From: Allomesorhizobium camelthorni | GTDB lineage: Bacteria > Pseudomonadota > Alphaproteobacteria > Rhizobiales > Rhizobiaceae | DNA: 64,000 nt | Assembly (NCBI RefSeq): GCF_011045125.1 | Contig: NZ_JAAKZF010000022.1 | Location: forward strand, 1-64,000 | Direction: 5' to 3' | Shown: piece by piece, positions 8,688-17,894 of the stretch | Layout of the letters: the number at the start of each line of letters is the position of its first letter | How positions within the stretch are numbered: position 1 is the stretch's first letter | Position numbers and translations under genes: made by a program | Notes under the pieces: model-generated | The model's input: the letters and a program-made list of their open reading frames with translations, nothing else | Database searches by the model: none | What the model was told of the DNA's origin: nothing

Positions 8688-9107
8688 ATGGAACCGCGCA
8701 TCTCGATCATCACGATTGCGGTCGACGACCTCGATCGCGCGGCGAAGTTCTATGAGGACATGGGGCTGAAGCGTCACCGCATCGCCGACGGCGTGGCATT
8801 CTTCCAGATGGGCGGCGCGATACTGTCGCTGTTTCCGCGCGAAAGCGCCGAGCAGGATTCCGGCGTCGGTTTCGGCAATGGGCCGTCGCGCGTCTACCTC
8901 GCCTACAACACGCGCTCCGATGCTGAAGTCGACGAGGTTCTGGCTACGGCTGAAAAGGCTGGTGGCCAGGAGATAAAACCGGCGCAGCGCGCTTTCTGGG
9001 GCGGATGGTACGGCTATTTCGCCGACACCGAGGGCAATCTTTGGGAAGTGGCACACAATCCAGACTTCCCGATCGACGCGGAAGGCAGGATTTCGCTGCC
9101 GGAATAA
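8688..9107 (+). CDS. VOC (glyoxalase/bleomycin resistance) family protein
   Basis: A 139-residue protein with two beta-alpha-beta-beta-beta modules: SIITIAVDDLDRAAKFYEDM opens the first, and GYFADTEGNLWEVAHNPDF closes the second with the Glu that is normally a metal ligand. Function within the family (glyoxalase, dioxygenase, resistance or isomerase) cannot be read. It starts one base after the enoyl-CoA hydratase stop. The 278 bases after it, to 9385, hold no gene I can support. Confidence 0.8.
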   Translation: MEPRISIITIAVDDLDRAAKFYEDMGLKRHRIADGVAFFQMGGAILSLFPRESAEQDSGVGFGNGPSRVYLAYNTRSDAEVDEVLATAEKAGGQEIKPAQRAFWGGWYGYFADTEGNLWEVAHNPDFPIDAEGRISLPE

Positions 9108-9385
9108 GCGCCTAGACACCGAAACAGCGGAAGAATTTCCGAAGCCCCGCTGCCGCACCAATCTCCGCCAGCGCTGGCGCCCACCTCCAGGAACAAAACC
9201 CCTCCGGCCACCGTTGTCGCTTGGGAGCATTTTGATGCGTGGCCTGGGCCGTTTTCGTGCGTCCGCGGCAATGCAAATGGCGAGCCTTAGGCGATCTGGA
9301 GAGGGAAGAGCCGACACTCCGGAAGCGGCGAAACGGAGCGGCCGGCAATCGGCGGGCGCGACGCTGCGGTCTCACGCTGTCCCTG

Positions 9386-10315
9386 CTAAGGCATGACCAT
9401 ACGCGCCTCCCAGCGACCGTCTACGACCGAGCGGCGCACGAGGTCGAGTATCAGGCTGCGGACGGCCTCGAGCGCATAGGTGGCCGGGCGATCGGCCATC
9501 TCGCAGACATAGAGCGTGCGCCACAGTTCCGGCTCGACGATCGGACGATAGTGCAGCAGGCCGCTCTCGATGTGCTCGTACATGAACAGCTTGGTGCCGA
9601 TGGTGCAGCCGAGGCCTGCGGCGAGCGAGGCGCCGATGGCATGGACAGAGTTCATCTGCAGCTTGGCGCGGCCTTCGAGCTTCTTGAGAAGGTTGGTGTC
9701 GTCCATCAGGGCGCGGGCCGAGATGCCCTGCCTGAGCAGGATCATAGGGAGATCGAGAACGTCGGCGAACCGGACCGGCTGGTCGCTGTCGCCGATGATG
9801 GCGCGGGTGCCGACCAGCACCATCTGCTCCTCCAGCACAGCTTGCGTCTTCAGGCGCGGGTCGGCAGGCGGATTGTAGACCAGGGCGATGTCGACCTCCG
9901 ACGCCATCAGGTGCATCAGCGTCGAACCCGACAGGCTCTCCGACAGTGACAGCCGGACCTTGGGATAGTCTGCAACGACACGGCGGGCCAGATCGACTGC
10001 GATCGCCTTGACCGCCGAATAGGCCATGCCGACTGAGACCTCGCCCGAAATCTCGGTGCCGGCTTCGCGGATATCCTTCTCGGCCGCGGACATCGCCTTG
10101 AGGATCGACTTGGCGTGAACGTAGAGCCGCTCGCCGGCCGCGGTGGGTTGCAGGCCGCGCGGCTTGCGCACGAAAAGCGGCGCGCCGAACTCCGCCTCGA
10201 GATTGGCGAGGTGATGGCTGAGCGCGGACACGGCGACGCGGCAGGTCTCGGCCGCACTGGACAGCGTGCCCTGCTCGTAGATGGCGGCGAAGTAGCGGAG
10301 CTGGCGCGAGTCCAT
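9386..10315 (-). CDS. LysR-family regulator of the CoA-transferase/TRAP operon
   Basis: A 309-residue LysR protein: the winged helix-turn-helix occupies residues 1-60 (RQLRYFAAIYEQGTLSSAAE, then the ALSHHLANLEAEFGAPLF helix), followed by the substrate-binding domain. The start is the ATG at 10313-10315; 13 extra residues upstream in the frame are not family-like. It is divergent from the CaiB gene, with 94 bases between the starts, the classic LysR arrangement, so it likely activates the 10410-15403 operon in response to the imported acid or its CoA ester. Confidence 0.88.
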   Translation of the reverse strand: MDSRQLRYFAAIYEQGTLSSAAETCRVAVSALSHHLANLEAEFGAPLFVRKPRGLQPTAAGERLYVHAKSILKAMSAAEKDIREAGTEISGEVSVGMAYSAVKAIAVDLARRVVADYPKVRLSLSESLSGSTLMHLMASEVDIALVYNPPADPRLKTQAVLEEQMVLVGTRAIIGDSDQPVRFADVLDLPMILLRQGISARALMDDTNLLKKLEGRAKLQMNSVHAIGASLAAGLGCTIGTKLFMYEHIESGLLHYRPIVEPELWRTLYVCEMADRPATYALEAVRSLILDLVRRSVVDGRWEARMVMP

Positions 10316-10409
10316 CGAAGCTTTCTGGATTTTCGAAAGGTGAGTTAGAAACATTATGATTTTCTGACGGCGCCGGCAACGCTAGCGTACGGCGTTCGAG
10401 GAGGATGAG

Positions 10410-11594
10410 ATGGACCAGAGCTTCCGGCCCCTGGAGGGGATCAGGGTGGTCGAGATGAGCCACATGATCATGGGCCCGTCCTGCGGCATGTTCCTCGGCA
10501 TGCTTGGAGCGGAGGTGATCAAGGTCGAGCCGCCCGAAGGCGACAAGACGCGAAACCTCACGGGGATGGGAAGACCGTTCTTCCCGCTGTTCAACCGCGG
10601 CAAGAAGTCGGTGCAACTCGACCTCAAATCGGAGGACGGCCGCCGCGCGCTCGACTCGCTGCTGGCCACTGCCGACGTTTTTGTCGAAAACTTCCGGGAC
10701 GCCTCGCTGTCGAAAATGGGCGCGGATCTCGACGAACTGCGCACGCGCCACCCGCGCCTGATCATCGCCTCGCACAAGGGATTCCTCAGCGGCCCGTATC
10801 AGGACCGCACGGCGCTCGACGAAGTGGTCCAGATGATGACGGGCTTGGCCTACATGACCGGACCGACCGGCCGGCCGCTGCGAGTCGGCTCCTCGGCCAA
10901 CGATATCATGGGCGGGCTGTTCGGGGCATTCTCCGTTCTGGCGGCGCTGATGGAGCGCAAGGAGACCAGCAAGGGCCGCAGCGTGCGCGTCGGTCTGTTC
11001 GAGAACTGCCTGCTCCTCGTGGCTCAGCACATGGTGCAGTTCGAACTCGAGGGCACCAACCCGCCGCCGATGCCCGAGAGGACCTTCTCATGGCCGGTCT
11101 ATGACATTTTTGCCACGGCCGATGGCGGCCAGATGTTCGTCGGCGCCGTTACCGAAGGGCAATGGGCGGCGCTGTGCCGGCTGCTTGGGCTCGATGAGCT
11201 GCTCGCCGACCCCGGACTGCAGGCGCGCATGGACCAGATAGACGCGCGCGACCGCACCATCCCGATAGTGGCAAAGGCCATCGCATCGCGTCAGTCAGGA
11301 CCGCTCGCCAAGGCATTCGAAAAGCTCGGCATTCCCTATTCGCCGATCGCAAAGCCGTCGGACATGTATTCGGACCCGCATGTGATGCGGCCGGGAGGGC
11401 TGGCGACGTCGAAGCTGCCGGACGGCCAGAGTTTCCGCGCGCCCTCGCTGCCATTCGATGTCGACGGGGTCATGCTGACGGGCGGCGGCGATGTGCCAGC
11501 GCTGGGACAGGACACGGGCTCGGTGCTGGGCTCGCTCGGCCTTGATGCCGAGGCGATCGGCAAGGCGCAGGGCGCGGCGAGGAAAGCGGCATGA
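10410..11594 (+). CDS. CaiB/BaiF family CoA-transferase (class III)
   Basis: Transfers CoA between carboxylic acids. The 394-residue product begins LEGIRVVEMSHMIMGPSCG, has the GAEVIKVEPPEGDKTR segment near residue 33, and Asp165 in SSANDIMGGL, the position of the catalytic Asp that forms the acyl anhydride. Its stop overlaps the start of the HMG-CoA-lyase-like gene by 4 bases, so the pair is translationally coupled. Context suggests it activates the acid brought in by the downstream TRAP system, with succinyl-CoA or acetyl-CoA as likely donor. Confidence 0.92.
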   Translation: MDQSFRPLEGIRVVEMSHMIMGPSCGMFLGMLGAEVIKVEPPEGDKTRNLTGMGRPFFPLFNRGKKSVQLDLKSEDGRRALDSLLATADVFVENFRDASLSKMGADLDELRTRHPRLIIASHKGFLSGPYQDRTALDEVVQMMTGLAYMTGPTGRPLRVGSSANDIMGGLFGAFSVLAALMERKETSKGRSVRVGLFENCLLLVAQHMVQFELEGTNPPPMPERTFSWPVYDIFATADGGQMFVGAVTEGQWAALCRLLGLDELLADPGLQARMDQIDARDRTIPIVAKAIASRQSGPLAKAFEKLGIPYSPIAKPSDMYSDPHVMRPGGLATSKLPDGQSFRAPSLPFDVDGVMLTGGGDVPALGQDTGSVLGSLGLDAEAIGKAQGAARKAA

Positions 11595-12535
11595 GCCGGG
11601 TCGCCGCAGCCTATCCGGCCGACCGGGTGAGCCTGCGCGAGGTTGGCCTTCGCGACGGGCTGCAACTGGTGAACGCCTGGCCGTCGACCGACGAGAAGCG
11701 CGAATGGCTGACGCGCGAGCATGCCGCCGGCGTGCGCCATTTCGAGGTGGGCTCATTCCTGCCGGCGAGCCGCATGCCGCAATTCGCAGACGTCAGGCAG
11801 ATGATCGATATGGTCAGCGGCCTCGACCACGCCCGATCGGCGGCTTTGGCGCTCAACGAGCGCGGCTTGGCCGATGCGTTCGAGACAGAGGTCGACGAGG
11901 TCGTCTGCGTGATCTCGGCGACCGAGGAGCACAGCCAGGCCAACATGCGCCGCTCGCGCGTCGAGGCTATCGACCTGGTGCGCATGGCGGCGCGGATGCG
12001 CGATGAGCGCGGCCACAAGGCGATCGTGAATGCAGGGATCGCCATGGCGTTCGGCTGCTCCATCACCGGCAAGGTCGATCAGGCCGAAGTGCTAAGGCTG
12101 GCCGGGGGCTGCATCGAGGCCGGGGCCGACATCGTCGGCATCGCCGACACGGTCGGTATCGCGGGGCCGCGCCAGGTGGCTGAACTCTCGGCAGCCATGG
12201 CGAGGCTTTCCGGCGGCGGGGTCTTCATTGTCCATCTCCACGATACGCGCGGCATGGGGATCGCCAATGCATCCGCCGCGCTCGACGCCGGCTGCCGCGT
12301 GCTCGACGGGTCGCTCGGCGGGCTCGGCGGCTGCCCGTTCGCGCCGGGCGCGACCGGCAACGTCGTTTTCGAGGACCTGGTCTTCCTCTGCGAGACCAAG
12401 GGCTTCGCGACCGGCATCGACCTCGACGCGCTGGCCGCCGTCCGGTCCGTGCCGGAACACGCTATGCCAAAGGAGAAGTTCTATGGCGCCATCGCGCGCG
12501 CGGGCCCGCCCCGCATGCTCGACTGGCGCGCATGA
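11591..12535 (+). CDS. hydroxymethylglutaryl-CoA lyase-like enzyme
   Basis: Cleaves 3-hydroxy-3-methylglutaryl-CoA, or a similar tertiary beta-hydroxyacyl-CoA, to acetyl-CoA and a keto acid. The 314-residue TIM barrel has Asp22 in LRDGLQ, His216 and His218 in VHLHDTRG, Cys249 in the GLGGCPFAPGATGN signature and Asn258. The His-to-Asn and Cys-to-Asn spacings equal those I recall for human HMG-CoA lyase. It overlaps the CoA-transferase gene by 4 bases and precedes a TRAP transporter. Citramalyl-CoA cleavage is an alternative. Confidence 0.87.
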   Translation: MSRVAAAYPADRVSLREVGLRDGLQLVNAWPSTDEKREWLTREHAAGVRHFEVGSFLPASRMPQFADVRQMIDMVSGLDHARSAALALNERGLADAFETEVDEVVCVISATEEHSQANMRRSRVEAIDLVRMAARMRDERGHKAIVNAGIAMAFGCSITGKVDQAEVLRLAGGCIEAGADIVGIADTVGIAGPRQVAELSAAMARLSGGGVFIVHLHDTRGMGIANASAALDAGCRVLDGSLGGLGGCPFAPGATGNVVFEDLVFLCETKGFATGIDLDALAAVRSVPEHAMPKEKFYGAIARAGPPRMLDWRA

Positions 12536-12588
12536 CCGGGAACGGAGGCCCGGAGCCGTCATCCAAAGAAACCAAAGGGAGGAATGCC

Positions 12589-13584
12589 ATGAACCGCTAC
12601 ACAGCAATGCTCGCAGCAACGCTGCTGCTCTCGGCCTCGGCCGTCACCGTATCGCAGGCGGCAACGCCAATGCGCTGCAGCCATCAATTGCCGCCTGCGC
12701 ATCATATCGCCATCGTCGTCGACAAATGGGCTGCGGAGGTCGAGAAGCTCTCCGAAGGCGAACTCGACGTTCAGGTGTTCGGGGCCGACAGCCTGGTAAA
12801 GGCCAACGACAACATCCTTTCTGTCGCCAAAGGCGACATCGAGTGCGCGTTCTCGCTAAATTTCCAGTGGGGCAAGACGCTGCCGATCATGAACGTCACG
12901 GTCGGCCCCTACACAATGTCCTCTATTGAGGCGTGGAAGAAGTGGCCGACATCCGAAGCTGCCGCCTTCCTGGAGGAGAAGCTCGCCGAAAAGGGCGTCA
13001 AGAACATCGCCTGGATGTTCCAGACCAATACGAGCGTGTTCACATCCAAGGGTAAGGCCTTGATTACGCCGGACGACTTCAAGGGAATCAAGATGCGCGG
13101 CATCGGCCCCGCTTTCGATCGCGGCCTGACGGCAATGGGCGCGACCACCGCCGCTATGCCCGGCAGCGAGGTCTATCAGGCGCTGGCGACCGGCGTCATC
13201 GACGCAGCCATAACCGACGTCGCCGCCGCCTATTCGCGCAAATATTTCGAGGTGCAGGATCACATGACGGTAGTGCCTGTGCTGGCCGCTTATCTGCACG
13301 GCTATGTCAACCCGGCCTGGCATGAAGGCTTGAGCGACAAGTCCAAGGCGGCGCTGAAGCAGGCCGGTGAAGCCGCCTCGCAATGGGCGCTCGAAGCCTC
13401 CATCCAGGCCGCGGCCGACGCGCCGAAGCAGCTCGAGGAGAAGGGTGTCAAGGTCCACATCGCCACCGACGTCGAGAACGAGGCTTTCAACGCGGCGATG
13501 CAGCCGGCCTTTGCCGAAGGTTTCGCGGAGGAAACAGGCGAGGACGGCAAGGTGCTACTCGGATTGATCGAGAAGATCCAGTAG
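12589..13584 (+). CDS. TRAP transporter substrate-binding protein (DctP family)
   Basis: Periplasmic binding protein of 331 residues with a signal peptide ending near VSQAATP (about residue 25). DctP features include MRGIGPAFDRGLTAMGATTAAMPGSEVYQALATGVIDA, here split as the RGIGPAFDRGL and SEVYQALATGVIDAA segments; the Arg that clamps the substrate carboxylate is usually in this region. The ATG at 12589 has a strong AGGGAGG ribosome-binding site 7 bases upstream. It supplies the substrate for the following DctQM pair and presumably for the CoA-transferase/lyase. Confidence 0.9.
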   Translation: MNRYTAMLAATLLLSASAVTVSQAATPMRCSHQLPPAHHIAIVVDKWAAEVEKLSEGELDVQVFGADSLVKANDNILSVAKGDIECAFSLNFQWGKTLPIMNVTVGPYTMSSIEAWKKWPTSEAAAFLEEKLAEKGVKNIAWMFQTNTSVFTSKGKALITPDDFKGIKMRGIGPAFDRGLTAMGATTAAMPGSEVYQALATGVIDAAITDVAAAYSRKYFEVQDHMTVVPVLAAYLHGYVNPAWHEGLSDKSKAALKQAGEAASQWALEASIQAAADAPKQLEEKGVKVHIATDVENEAFNAAMQPAFAEGFAEETGEDGKVLLGLIEKIQ

Positions 13585-13601
13585 CCGCCGTGTCGGAGGA
13601 C

Positions 13602-14120
13602 ATGTCGACCGACGGGGAGGCGCCGCGCGCCTCCTCCTTTCCCGAACGCGCCGCGGCGGCGATCTCCCGCCTGGGCGGAGCGTTGAGCGCGCTGCTGATC
13701 CTTGTGGTTCTGGCGATCACCGCCGTCAGCGTCTTCAACCGCTACTTTCTCGGCAGGCCGCTGATGGGCGTCGACGAAGCGACCGGCTTCCTGGTTGTCG
13801 CCATCGTCATGTTCGGCGCGGCCGAGGCCCTTAGACGTGGCGACCATATCCGGATCGACCTGCTGTTCGCCCATGTCGGGCCCAAGGCGCGCTGGTGGCT
13901 GGAATTGTGGTCGCTCGCCAGCATGATCGTTTTCGCCGCGCTGCTGCTTGTCACCTCCTGGCATACGGTCGTGTTCTCGCGCCAGTTCGGCGCCTATTCG
14001 ACCGGCTATCTCAGCCTGCCGATGTGGATCCCGCAATCGACCATGGTCGCCGGCGCCGTGCTGATCGCGCTCGCCGCGTTGGCCGCGATTCTCAGGCTGT
14101 TCGGCGGGAAACGGCCATGA
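13602..14120 (+). CDS. TRAP transporter small permease (DctQ)
   Basis: A 172-residue protein with four predicted membrane helices and the conserved SVFNRYFLGRPLMGVDEATG stretch of DctQ. The start is uncertain. The ATG at 13602 has GGAGGA only one base upstream, while a GTG at 13590 would add four residues but has no clear ribosome-binding site. It overlaps the DctM gene by 4 bases (ATGA). With DctM it forms the membrane part of a sodium- or proton-driven organic-acid importer. Confidence 0.87.
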   Translation: MSTDGEAPRASSFPERAAAAISRLGGALSALLILVVLAITAVSVFNRYFLGRPLMGVDEATGFLVVAIVMFGAAEALRRGDHIRIDLLFAHVGPKARWWLELWSLASMIVFAALLLVTSWHTVVFSRQFGAYSTGYLSLPMWIPQSTMVAGAVLIALAALAAILRLFGGKRP

Positions 14121-15403
14121 CGACCTTTCTGATCCTCGGCTTCCTCGTCCTCCTGCTCCTGACGGGTATGCCGATCTTCGCGGCGCTCGGCCTGTCCTCC
14201 GCTGCTGTCCTGATGATCTACGAGGGCAGGATCGACTCGATCGCCGACACGATCTTCGCCAGTCTCAACAATCCGCTGCTGGCCACGATCCCGATGTTCG
14301 CCTTCATGGCGCATGTCATGATCAAGGCGAAGGTGGTCGACGATCTCTATGACATGGCCAACAGGCTCGTTGGACACATCAAGGGCGGGCTGGGCTTCGC
14401 GACCATCTTGTCGTGCACGATCTTCTCCACGATTTCGGGCTCGTCGGTCGCGACCGCCCTGACGATCGGCTCGACCGCGATCCCGCAGATGCAGCGCTTC
14501 GGCTATCGCCCACGCGACACTTACGGCATCATCGCCGCCGGCGGAACGCTCGGCATCCTCATCCCGCCGTCGGGGCCGATGATCCTCTATGCGATCGTCA
14601 CGGACGCCTCGATCGGCGCGCTCTTCCTGGCGGGCATGATCCCCGGACTGATCATGGCCGCCGTCTTCGCCGTCTTCTCGTGGTTCCAGGCAAACGCACA
14701 TGGCGAGACGAAGACGCAGGCCTGGCCCGGAACGAAGGCGGTGCTTGCCGCCTTCATGAAGTCGATCTGGGCCGTGATGATGCCGCCCATAATCCTCGGC
14801 GGCATCTATCTCGGCATCTTCACCGCGGCCGAAGCAGCAGCCGTCGGGGCGGTCTACGCGCTTCTCGTCGCGCTTCTGGTCTACCGCAACGTATCAGTGG
14901 CCGATCTCTGGGACTGCACGTGGCAGACCATGCGCACGAGCGCTATGCTGTTCATGATTATCGCTGGCGCGGGGCTGTTCGGCCATGCGGTGACGATCAT
15001 CCGCCTACCGGCCGAGATCATGGAGGGTGTGACCGCGCTCGGCCTGTCGCAGACCGGCTTCATCCTGGTGGTCATGCTGGCGATCTTCGTGCTCGGCATG
15101 TTCCTCGAAACGATCGCCATCATCCTGATCACCACGCCGATCATCCTGCCGGCCATGGTCGCTCTGGACATCAATCTGATCTGGTACGGCGTCATGCTGA
15201 TGATCAATTTGGAATTGGCGCTGATCACGCCGCCGGTCGGGATGAACCTGTTCGTCATCAAGGGCATCACAAACGCGCCGCTGTCGCAGATCATCCGTGG
15301 CTCCTCGCCTTATGTGGCGTTGTTGGTCAGCGGACTCGTGCTGATATGGGCCTTCCCGCAGCTGTCGCTATGGCTGCCGACAAGCGCGGGGTTTGGTCGA
15401 TAG
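14117..15403 (+). CDS. TRAP transporter large permease (DctM)
   Basis: A 428-residue multi-spanning membrane protein. It has the DctM N-terminus (ILGFLVLLLLTGMPIFAAL), the FSTISGSSVATALTIGS segment and GGTLGILIPPSGPMILYA, both lining the substrate path, and the C-terminal LITPPVGMNLFVIKG repeat. The start is the ATG overlapping the dctQ stop. It is the last gene of the operon; no clear terminator follows. Confidence 0.92.
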   Translation: MTTFLILGFLVLLLLTGMPIFAALGLSSAAVLMIYEGRIDSIADTIFASLNNPLLATIPMFAFMAHVMIKAKVVDDLYDMANRLVGHIKGGLGFATILSCTIFSTISGSSVATALTIGSTAIPQMQRFGYRPRDTYGIIAAGGTLGILIPPSGPMILYAIVTDASIGALFLAGMIPGLIMAAVFAVFSWFQANAHGETKTQAWPGTKAVLAAFMKSIWAVMMPPIILGGIYLGIFTAAEAAAVGAVYALLVALLVYRNVSVADLWDCTWQTMRTSAMLFMIIAGAGLFGHAVTIIRLPAEIMEGVTALGLSQTGFILVVMLAIFVLGMFLETIAIILITTPIILPAMVALDINLIWYGVMLMINLELALITPPVGMNLFVIKGITNAPLSQIIRGSSPYVALLVSGLVLIWAFPQLSLWLPTSAGFGR

Positions 15404-15872
15404 CCTCGATAATGGGCAGCCCGTATCCGGTCCGCGGTCATGTCAGCGTTGGAATAGCGGTTGCGTTGTCCGACGGATCGGCGGCCGGAAGAGCCACCTG
15501 GGTTTCGGCGGGTCCGGTCGAATGACCCTCTATAGAGCGAGATCATCTCGCATGTCGATGACACGAGAGGACCCCGCAATGACTGCCATGTCTATTAACC
15601 GGCATTGCAGGCGCGCCCACTGATAGCCCTCGTCGCAATTGCGCCAGCTGCCGCAGGCCTGGGAGAGGGCAGCTCCGGCGGCTGCTCCAAGAGGACCCAA
15701 CTGCATACAAGTTGATCGCGGGTTTACCGTGGATCGGCGTCCCAGCGCGACCCGCCCAGCATTGAGATTTCAATCGCTTGTCGTGCCGATCGGCACGGAA
15801 AACCACGCCGATTCACAGCCTCAGCCGGGCTTAATTCGCAAGGCCGATCCGCACTTCGGCCAGCAGGCAAGC
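15404..15872. other. intergenic stretch, no gene recognised
   Basis: About 470 bases between the convergent ends of a dctM gene and a GntR gene. Short open frames exist on both strands, but none has a convincing start, ribosome-binding site or recognisable domain. The part around 15550-15625 looks like scrambled coding remnant. I see no terminator-like stem with a T-run. Confidence 0.4.
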
Positions 15873-16589
15873 TCAGAAGAACTGGCTGTGCGCCTGCCGG
15901 ATCTCATCGACCTTTGCGAGCGTGCCCGAAAGATGCCGGCGGACGGCTTCCTGGGCTCCCGGCGCATCCAAGGCCTTCATCCGATCGAGGATCTCGCGAT
16001 GCGCCGTGAGGATCGTCGCGCCTTTGCCCGGATCCATGAGGTTGAGCTGTCGAAGCCGGTCGATATGACCTGAGCGGGATTGGACGAGCGTCCACAGATC
16101 CGGCACGCCGGCGGCCTCGAACATCGTCTGGTGGAACCGTCGGTCGAGTTGGCTGAAGCGCTCCAGATCCTCGTCGACCTTGAGGGCCGTTTCCTGCAAT
16201 TGGACGATACGGCTGGCGTGAGCGACCACGCTCCGGCCCGCCTCGGTGCTCAGTGATCGAACGACCTCAAGCTCAAGCGACATGCGCAGGAACTGGGTCT
16301 CCCGCGCCTGATGAATATCAATGCGTGTCACCTCCGTGCGGGACTGCGGAATGACGGCGATTAATCCCTCCTTTTCCAGCATCTGCAGAGCGTCGCGCAC
16401 CGGCGTCTGGCTGACACCATAGAACGCGGCGAGATCATTGCGCGACAACTGCATTCCCGGCCGCAGCTCCAGCGAGATGATCCGGCCGCGCAACAGCTCG
16501 TAGAGCTGATGCGACGTTGACGTGCGTTTCAGCGCACCGACGAGCGGCTGAGCCAGGGCGGGATCGGGCAGGGCGGAAGGCAATGTCAT
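15873..16589 (-). CDS. GntR-family regulator (FadR subfamily, FCD domain)
   Basis: A 238-residue repressor candidate. The N-terminal winged helix is clear (SHQLYELLRGRIISLELRPG, then the VSQTPVRDALQMLEKEGLI recognition region), and the C-terminal all-helical FCD domain carries the His/Asp residues that usually hold a metal and effector (FHQTMFEAAG and the final RRHL). The ATG at 16587-16589 is the standard start; the frame's 42-residue upstream extension runs through the promoter. It is divergent from the second TRAP operon and very likely controls it through the palindrome at 16642-16655. Confidence 0.87.
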   Translation of the reverse strand: MTLPSALPDPALAQPLVGALKRTSTSHQLYELLRGRIISLELRPGMQLSRNDLAAFYGVSQTPVRDALQMLEKEGLIAVIPQSRTEVTRIDIHQARETQFLRMSLELEVVRSLSTEAGRSVVAHASRIVQLQETALKVDEDLERFSQLDRRFHQTMFEAAGVPDLWTLVQSRSGHIDRLRQLNLMDPGKGATILTAHREILDRMKALDAPGAQEAVRRHLSGTLAKVDEIRQAHSQFF

Positions 16590-16628
16590 CTGGTCGTCCT
16601 CGATGTGGGATTCACTATAGCGCGGCGG

Positions 16629-16655
16629 TTGACACGAGAAAACTAATATATTAGT
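16629..16655 (+). promoter_or_regulatory. promoter with GntR operator palindrome
   Basis: TTGACA at 16629-16634 is a consensus -35 box. Eight bases later comes the perfect 14-base palindrome ACTAATATATTAGT (16642-16655), which would cover the -10 region of the TRAP operon promoter. It also lies 53 bases upstream of the divergent GntR start. An A/T-rich palindrome with this spacing is typical of FadR/VanR-type GntR operators. No transcription start is known. Confidence 0.6.
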
Positions 16656-16704
16656 GCATTTCAACAGGAGATGGAGGTCTCCTAATTTCCCATGGGAGGA
16701 CAGA

Positions 16705-17730
16705 ATGAACGTCAAACTCGCCCTTCTCGCCGGCTGCGCCGCGCTCGCTTTTGCGTCGACCGCACGCGCCGATACGCTTTCGATTCAATCGTCGTTCAAT
16801 GCCGGCGACTTCTCAATGCAATATCTGACCGAGACCTGGCTGCCCAAAGTTCCGGAGATGACAGGCGGCAGAATCGAAATCACGCTGACGCCGAACGCTT
16901 CGGTGGTTCCGGCGAAGGAAACGCCGGACGCGGTGGCGGCGGGGGTGATCGACGGCGACTTCACATCAGTCAACTATTTCTCCGGAATCGAGCCTGCCTT
17001 TGCGATCATGGCCGACCTTATCTCGGGTTACGACACGCCGGCACAAATGCTGGAATTCTGCAAGAATGATCGCGGCGAGGAGATCCAGCAGAAGATTCTC
17101 GACAGCGTGACCGACGGTGAGGTGAAGCTGATTGCCTGCGGCCCGTATAGCCGCGAATCCCTGCCTGCGCGCATTCCAATCCGGACATTCGAGGACCTGA
17201 AGGGCAAGAAGATCCGCGCGCCCGAGGGGCTGGCTTCCGCGATCTTCGCCTCCGCCGGGGCAAGTCCGGTTTCCATTCCCTTCTCGGAAGTCTACGGGGC
17301 GCTCGAAAAAGGGATCGTCGATGCGGCCGATGCTTCCGCCTATGTCAATAACGTCGCGACGGGTCTGCACGACGTAGCGCCCTATCCGCTCTATCCCGGC
17401 ATTCATTCGATGCCGCTCATGCAGTTCACGATGAATCGCGAGCGCTGGGACGCACTTTCGGCCGAAGACCAGAAGGCGCTCAGGGACTGGTGGTATGCAG
17501 CCATGGAGGACCTGACCAAGGTCGTGGACGAGCAGGACCAGGAAAAGGCCGCCGCAGATTCCAAAGGCGGAAAGATTGAGGTCATAAACTGGGCGCCGGA
17601 AGACCGCGACCAGCTGCGCGAGGTGGCCCGTGCGGAATGGCTCAAATTCGCCGAAAAGAGCGAGCTCGCCCGCGAAGCGCTGGATGCGAATCTGGCCTAC
17701 ATGAAAAAAATTGGCCTGCTCAAGGACTGA
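16705..17730 (+). CDS. TRAP transporter substrate-binding protein (DctP family)
   Basis: A 341-residue periplasmic binding protein with a signal peptide cleaved near STARADTLS (about residue 20). The conserved core reads IRAPEGLASAIFASAGASPV followed by PFSEVYGALEKGIVDAAD. The start ATG has GGAGGACAG just upstream. It opens the operon with the SMP-30 lactonase, DctQM, IlvD/Edd and RraA genes, so the ligand is most likely a sugar acid (aldonate or uronate) or its lactone. It is followed by a strong hairpin at 17742-17769. Confidence 0.9.
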   Translation: MNVKLALLAGCAALAFASTARADTLSIQSSFNAGDFSMQYLTETWLPKVPEMTGGRIEITLTPNASVVPAKETPDAVAAGVIDGDFTSVNYFSGIEPAFAIMADLISGYDTPAQMLEFCKNDRGEEIQQKILDSVTDGEVKLIACGPYSRESLPARIPIRTFEDLKGKKIRAPEGLASAIFASAGASPVSIPFSEVYGALEKGIVDAADASAYVNNVATGLHDVAPYPLYPGIHSMPLMQFTMNRERWDALSAEDQKALRDWWYAAMEDLTKVVDEQDQEKAAADSKGGKIEVINWAPEDRDQLREVARAEWLKFAEKSELAREALDANLAYMKKIGLLKD

Positions 17731-17741
17731 ATGAGCGGCCT

Positions 17742-17769
17742 CTCCGGCCGCCCCCTGGCGCGGCCGGAG
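17742..17769 (+). other. strong hairpin after the binding-protein gene
   Basis: CTCCGGCCG (17742-17750) pairs perfectly with CGGCCGGAG (17761-17769) around a 10-base loop, starting 12 bases after the dctP stop. There is no T-run. Such structures often protect the 3' end of the abundant binding-protein mRNA and lower expression of downstream genes. Confidence 0.5.
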
Positions 17770-17894
17770 ATAGGCGCGGCAGCACAGCCGGCCCGCAGCA
17801 TGGCTTTCCGTATGTGTTGGTTCGCTGGAGCTTCAAGTCGCCGCGCGGTGACTAAGGTTCTTTCGTATCGTCGAAACAGAGGAGGAAAATTGCT

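Noticed and set aside
15639-16073. A 144-codon plus-strand frame overlapping the GntR gene
   Set aside because: Most of it is antisense to the FCD domain of the GntR gene, and the remainder has no recognisable feature.
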